Source: an uncultured Cellvibrio sp. (GTDB lineage Bacteria; Pseudomonadota; Gammaproteobacteria; Pseudomonadales; Cellvibrionaceae). Taken from it: a stretch of DNA of 8,663 bases. Under the pieces are notes generated by a model that saw only the letters and a list, made by a program, of their open reading frames with translations, was not told the origin of the DNA and made no database searches. Position numbers and translations under genes: made by a program. Below are positions 5,265 through 8,663 of the stretch, piece after piece. The stretch is taken from assembly GCA_946482385.1 (NCBI GenBank), contig CAMLRI010000060.1, positions 1 to 8,663 on the forward strand, read 5' to 3'. Positions within the stretch are counted from its first letter, which is position 1. Each line of letters begins with the position of its first letter.

Positions 5265-6962
5265 TTACCCCCCCTGCACCGGCTGCTGGATGGGTTCGAC
5301 CATGGCAGGCTGCTGGGTAGCTGCTTGATCCAGGTTGCGTAAGGTTTTATCCACCCCCAGGGCCTCGTTGAGGCGGCGCAGGGTTTGGGCGCCAAATACG
5401 CCGTCGGGCACAATGTTTTGGCTGGATTGGAACAGCTCCACCCGGGTTTTGAGTTTGTCGGTGTAAAACTGGCGGGTCAGGGGGGCTGGCTGCTGGTCGA
5501 GACGGGCAAATTGCTCCGCTACCCAGGTTACCAGGGGGCCGCTATCGCCCTGCTGCAACGCGCGCTGGAACTCCTGGGGGCGCGACCAAACATAGAGCAG
5601 ATCGCCATTCCACACCTTGACCAGCTCCGCCCAGGGCAAACGAAACTCCTGGCCGAGATGGCTGACCAGCACCTCCTTCTCGCCCAGGCCAACCATCAGC
5701 AGGTAGACGGACTTTTTATCCAGGGTCACCAGGGTCAGCAGCGCCGGGCGGTTGATGTCTTTTAATTCATCCCAGGTGGCTACCCGCTGCTTTTCGCAAA
5801 TATGGGTGCGCCCAGGCGCCAGGGCACAGGGATTGGCTGGGTTATAGCCAGGTACGGCGTTGTAATCCATCAGCGCCTGCTGGGCGATACCCAGGTCGCG
5901 CCAGCCCTTGGAAAAAAGCAATTGCTGCTGGCTCTGCGCCAGCTCCGCCAGGGTAGATACCTGCCGGCCGGGCAATACCCCCTGGGCCTGGGGCGCCACC
6001 GAACTGGCGGCGGACTGGCTTGTGGCCGAGGCCGGCGCCTGGGCCGGCAGCCACCACCACAACAAACCCACCAGCGCCAACACCGCAACAATAAACGCCA
6101 TATGGAAACGACGGTTTCCCATCGCATCGCCTGGAACTTCCTGTTGCTGGTTGGTGCCGGCAATTTCGCGGATCGCCTGGCGGAATACCTGGTTGTCGAT
6201 TTGGTGCTGGTGTTTGGCATAGGCGCCCAACAGCAGCCGCTCGCAGAGCACATTGATCAAGCGCGGGATACCGCCGCTAAAACTGTGCACTTTTTTGATG
6301 ATCTGGGGGGTGAAAGGGTTGAGCGCCGGGTTGATACCCGCCACCGACAAACGGTGGGAAATATAGGCCTGGGTCTCCTCCAGGGAGAGTGCCTCCAGGT
6401 GGAAACGCGCGGTAATGCGCTGGGACAACTGGCGCAGCGCCGGGCGGGCAAGGAGCTTTTTTAATTCCGGCTGGCCCACCAAAATAATTTGCAGCAGTTT
6501 TTCAGTGGTGGTTTCCAGGTTGGTGAGCAGGCGGATCTGCTCCAGCACCGGCACCTTGAGCAGCTGTGCCTCGTCGATCAAGAGTACGGTTTTGCGCCCC
6601 TTGCGATGGTTATCCAACAGGAACTGGTTGAGGGCATCGGTCAGGGATTTAATGCTCAGTTCGTCGGCGGCGTAGGCCACATCCAATTCATCGCAAATGG
6701 TCGACAACAGCTCGGGGGCACTGGCCATGGGGTTGAGGATAATCGCCATATCGGTATTGGCCGGCAGCTGTTCCAGCAGGCAGCGGATGATGGTGGTTTT
6801 ACCCGTACCCACCTCGCCGGTCAGCATCACAAAACCGCCGTTCTGGATGCCGTACACCAGGTGCGCCAAGGCCTCGCGGTGCTGCGCGCTCATATAGAGG
6901 TAGCGCGGGTTAACCGCAATGGAGAAAGCTGGCTCTTTTAAACCGAAAAACTCGTGATACAT
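5265..6962 (-). CDS. gspA: Type II secretion ATPase GspA/ExeA with peptidoglycan-binding domain
   Basis: Inner-membrane ATPase that, with GspB, promotes assembly of the GspD secretin ring. Domains in order: cytoplasmic AAA ATPase (about 1-270) with Walker A GEVGTGKT (49-56), Walker B VLLIDEAQ (126-133) and a conserved GQPEL segment (163-167); one membrane helix (about 288-306, including LLWWWLP); a periplasmic region with Cys379 and Cys389 in NPCALAPGRTHICEK; and a carboxyl peptidoglycan-binding type 1 domain (about 497-536, VELFQSSQ, PDGVFGAQTLRRLN). The frame is open to a GTG at 6977, but homologues begin at MYHEFFGLKEPAF, so ATG 6962 (565 residues) is used; neither start has a clear Shine-Dalgarno. 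It lies 110 bp after the nuclease gene on the same strand and is immediately followed by gspB. Function by homology is secure. Confidence 0.93.
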   Translation of the reverse strand: MYHEFFGLKEPAFSIAVNPRYLYMSAQHREALAHLVYGIQNGGFVMLTGEVGTGKTTIIRCLLEQLPANTDMAIILNPMASAPELLSTICDELDVAYAADELSIKSLTDALNQFLLDNHRKGRKTVLLIDEAQLLKVPVLEQIRLLTNLETTTEKLLQIILVGQPELKKLLARPALRQLSQRITARFHLEALSLEETQAYISHRLSVAGINPALNPFTPQIIKKVHSFSGGIPRLINVLCERLLLGAYAKHQHQIDNQVFRQAIREIAGTNQQQEVPGDAMGNRRFHMAFIVAVLALVGLLWWWLPAQAPASATSQSAASSVAPQAQGVLPGRQVSTLAELAQSQQQLLFSKGWRDLGIAQQALMDYNAVPGYNPANPCALAPGRTHICEKQRVATWDELKDINRPALLTLVTLDKKSVYLLMVGLGEKEVLVSHLGQEFRLPWAELVKVWNGDLLYVWSRPQEFQRALQQGDSGPLVTWVAEQFARLDQQPAPLTRQFYTDKLKTRVELFQSSQNIVPDGVFGAQTLRRLNEALGVDKTLRNLDQAATQQPAMVEPIQQPVQGG

Positions 6963-6999
6963 AAACGCAGCGGGCACTTTTTTAGGGAGGGGCTGGAAA

Positions 7000-7019
7000 G
7001 GCCTGAATCATAACAGGCC
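7000..7019 (-). terminator. Possible weak terminator after the beta-CASP nuclease gene
   Basis: GGCCTG (7000-7005) and CAGGCC (7014-7019) form a 6-bp GC-rich stem with an 8-nt loop. On the minus strand it is followed by TTTCC, a short and broken U tract. It lies 54 nt past the nuclease stop and 38 nt before the gspA start. If it works, gspAB needs its own promoter, for which I see no clear candidate. Confidence 0.3.
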
Positions 7020-7072
7020 ATATCGGATACCGGCAGTGCCTTGATTTTTCGCCGCAGGCCCAGGGGGGCGCC

Positions 7073-8476
7073 TCAAAAATGCACGCCTGCGCCCCGGGTG
7101 GCCACCACCGCTTCAATTTGATGCTGGCTCCACAGGGCCTTGGCCAAAACCCGCAGGGCTTCCGGCTCGCCATGCACCAGGTAAAAACGCGGGCTGTTGC
7201 TAAAGGCGGCGGCCCATTCCAGCAGCTGTTGCTGCCCGGCATGGGCCGAAAAACCGCCCAGGGTATGGATTTTGGCGCGCACCATAATTTCCTGGCCAAA
7301 CAGTTTTACCTTTTTTACGCCGTTAACCAGAATTCGCCCCAGGGTTCCCTGGGCTTGAAACCCGACAAACACCACATGGGTATTTTTTTGCCAGAGGCGA
7401 TGCTTGTAGTGGTGGCGAATGCGCCCGCCGGTGCACATACCGCTGCCGGCAATAATAATGGCGCCGGCTTTAACCCCGTTGAGCGCTATGGATTCTTCCA
7501 CGCTGGCAGTAATAGTCAGGCAAGGCAGGAACTCACTCAGGGTGCGGCTGCGGTAGCTGCCCATTAAGGCGCGATCCTTGGCATGCCAATCCTGGCGCAT
7601 CTGCTCATAAACTTCCGTTACCGCTCCGCCCATGGGGCTATCCAGATACACGCGCCAACCTTTTAACTTGCCCTGGTGGTACATCAAGCCCAGCTGGAAC
7701 AACAATTCCTGGGTGCGGCCAATAGCAAATGCCGGAATCAGGATATTGCCACCATCGGCCGCCGCCTCGGCCAGCACCTGCTCAAACTCGGCGATAGTGT
7801 CATCAAAGGAGCGGTGGTTGCGGTCGCCGTAAGTGCCTTCCATCAAGACTACATCGGCGTGATGCAGTCGGGTTGGCTCGGGCATCAATGAGGTATCCGG
7901 GTTGCCCAGGTCGCCGGAAAAGACCAGGGTTTTAGCGCTGTCCCCCATTCCCAAATGCAATTCCACAATCGCCGAGCCGAGGATATGGCCGGCATCGTGG
8001 AATAGCAGCTCCACCCCTGCCCCTAAGGATTGGGCTTCGCCGTAACCGGCAGGCTCGCAGAGATCGAGGGTGCGCTCCAGGTCGAGGTCGTCATATTCGG
8101 GCCTTAGCAGCTCCTGCCCGGCGCGCTCGCGGCGCAGGTTTTCGTAATCCAAATCGCGCAGGTAAAGGCTTAAGGCATCCCTTAACAGGATCGGCAGCAG
8201 CCGCGCGCTGCCTTCGGTGCAGTGGATGCGGCCGCGAAAACCGCCGCGCACCAACCGCGGCAGGCGGCCACTGTGATCCAAATGCGCATGGGACAAGATC
8301 ACCGCATCAATGCTGGCGGGGTCAAAAGCAAAGGACTGCTCCTCGCTGCCCTCCCCCTGCTGCATGCCGCAATCGAGCAGATAGCGTTTGCCGCCTGTCT
8401 CCAGCAAATGGCAGGAGCCGGTGACTTCCTGGGCGGCACCCAAAAAGATGAGCTGGTGGGCTTTGGGCTGACTCAT
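7073..8476 (-). CDS. Metallo-beta-lactamase-fold nuclease with beta-CASP and RMMBL domains
   Basis: A probable zinc-dependent RNA-processing exo- or endonuclease of the CPSF73/YSH1-like bacterial group. The 467 residues comprise a split metallo-beta-lactamase domain with the metal-binding HAHLDH (63-68), His164 in DAGHILGS and Asp189 in FSGDLGNPD; a beta-CASP insertion (from about 205, MEGTYGDRNH, then IPAFAIGRTQELL and IIAGSGMCTGGRIRHH); and a carboxyl RMMBL segment with GGFSAHAGQQQLLEW (407-421, His412) and LVHGEPEAL (His435). All expected metal ligands are present, so it should be active. Length is normal. The start ATG has a moderate G-rich Shine-Dalgarno. The only promoter hint is an extended -10, TGGTATCAA (8597-8589, minus), lacking a good -35. 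RNA substrate is unknown, and gspAB downstream gives no functional clue. Family call is firm; RNA rather than DNA as substrate is inferred. Confidence 0.93.
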   Translation of the reverse strand: MSQPKAHQLIFLGAAQEVTGSCHLLETGGKRYLLDCGMQQGEGSEEQSFAFDPASIDAVILSHAHLDHSGRLPRLVRGGFRGRIHCTEGSARLLPILLRDALSLYLRDLDYENLRRERAGQELLRPEYDDLDLERTLDLCEPAGYGEAQSLGAGVELLFHDAGHILGSAIVELHLGMGDSAKTLVFSGDLGNPDTSLMPEPTRLHHADVVLMEGTYGDRNHRSFDDTIAEFEQVLAEAAADGGNILIPAFAIGRTQELLFQLGLMYHQGKLKGWRVYLDSPMGGAVTEVYEQMRQDWHAKDRALMGSYRSRTLSEFLPCLTITASVEESIALNGVKAGAIIIAGSGMCTGGRIRHHYKHRLWQKNTHVVFVGFQAQGTLGRILVNGVKKVKLFGQEIMVRAKIHTLGGFSAHAGQQQLLEWAAAFSNSPRFYLVHGEPEALRVLAKALWSQHQIEAVVATRGAGVHF

Positions 8477-8578
8477 AGCTATACCCCGGTGTTTTTGTTG
8501 ACCCTGTTTGCAGCTTAGCAGCTGGGCGCTTTTTGGCTTGTTCGCCCGCGCCTGCCCCCCTGGGTTCGATTGCCCGCC

Positions 8579-8663
8579 ATGCCCCGAATTGATACCATTG
8601 CCGCCTTTTTAAGCAGACCCAGGTTTTCCCCTGCTTCGCCCCCTCCCCGGTTCCTGTTGTTTC
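8579..8663 (+). CDS. Possible start of a rightward gene cut by the window end (doubtful)
   Basis: An ATG at 8579 opens a frame that stays open for 28 codons to the end (MPRIDTIAAFLSRPRFSPAS...). It would be divergent from the nuclease gene, a plausible layout. There is no Shine-Dalgarno before the ATG and the peptide matches no family I recognise. It may equally be chance in GC-rich sequence. Confidence 0.15.
   Translation, partial: MPRIDTIAAFLSRPRFSPASPPPRFLLF

Noticed and set aside
4587..5342. 251-codon plus-strand frame opposite gspB
   Set aside because: Long only because the Ala/Pro-rich linker of gspB leaves few antisense stops; the product is a Gly/Arg/Leu-rich low-complexity string.
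5802..6464. 220-codon plus-strand frame opposite gspA
   Set aside because: Antisense to a gene with intact Walker motifs; no family resemblance.
8550..8576. tRNA T-arm-like string (GGGTTCGATTGCCC)
   Set aside because: The stem does not pair with a normal 7-nt T loop and no acceptor, D or anticodon arm is found upstream on either strand.

Overview
The window looks like ordinary chromosome from a gammaproteobacterium, most likely of the Cellvibrio type. That placement is an inference. It rests on a TonB-dependent receptor of the saccharide-uptake kind behind a LacI-type operator, type II secretion assembly genes, a Pseudomonas-like bacterioferritin/Bfd pair, and moderately high GC with AT-rich promoter gaps. 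I see no tRNA, rRNA, insertion sequence, CRISPR array, prophage or integration scar.

Layout. Positions 1-289 (minus) hold the first 96 codons of a TonB-dependent outer-membrane receptor. Its upstream gap (290-605) carries a sigma70-like promoter whose perfect -35 box lies on a perfect 14-bp LacI-type palindrome. Next come ung (606-1292, minus), a strong bidirectional terminator (1354-1381) and a typical 2-Cys peroxiredoxin (1439-2041, minus). A 340-bp divergent gap with an OxyR-like element separates the peroxiredoxin from an exported protein with the look of a solute-binding protein (2382-3296, plus).

An iron-storage module follows on the plus strand: bfd (3537-3746) and bfr (3909-4385). 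Bfr stores iron and Bfd is the ferredoxin that mobilises it. bfd has a promoter with a Fur-like box between -35 and -10 and a perfect 9-bp hairpin near the predicted transcript start. bfr appears to have its own promoter. From 4410 to 8476 the minus strand carries a beta-CASP metallo-beta-lactamase-fold nuclease, then gspA and gspB, which are 3 nt apart and encode the inner-membrane ATPase/peptidoglycan-binding complex that helps install the type II secretion outer-membrane ring.

How they relate. ung, the peroxiredoxin, bfd and bfr all bear on oxidative and iron stress or DNA upkeep. The TonB receptor and gspAB fit a bacterium that secretes enzymes and imports sugars. These are neighbours with separate control signals rather than one system. 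I did not find a convincing undescribed system. The most informative signals are regulatory (the receptor operator-promoter, the bfd promoter region) and one unassigned exported protein. Several genes begin downstream of their longest open frame; the chosen starts are explained in the entries.
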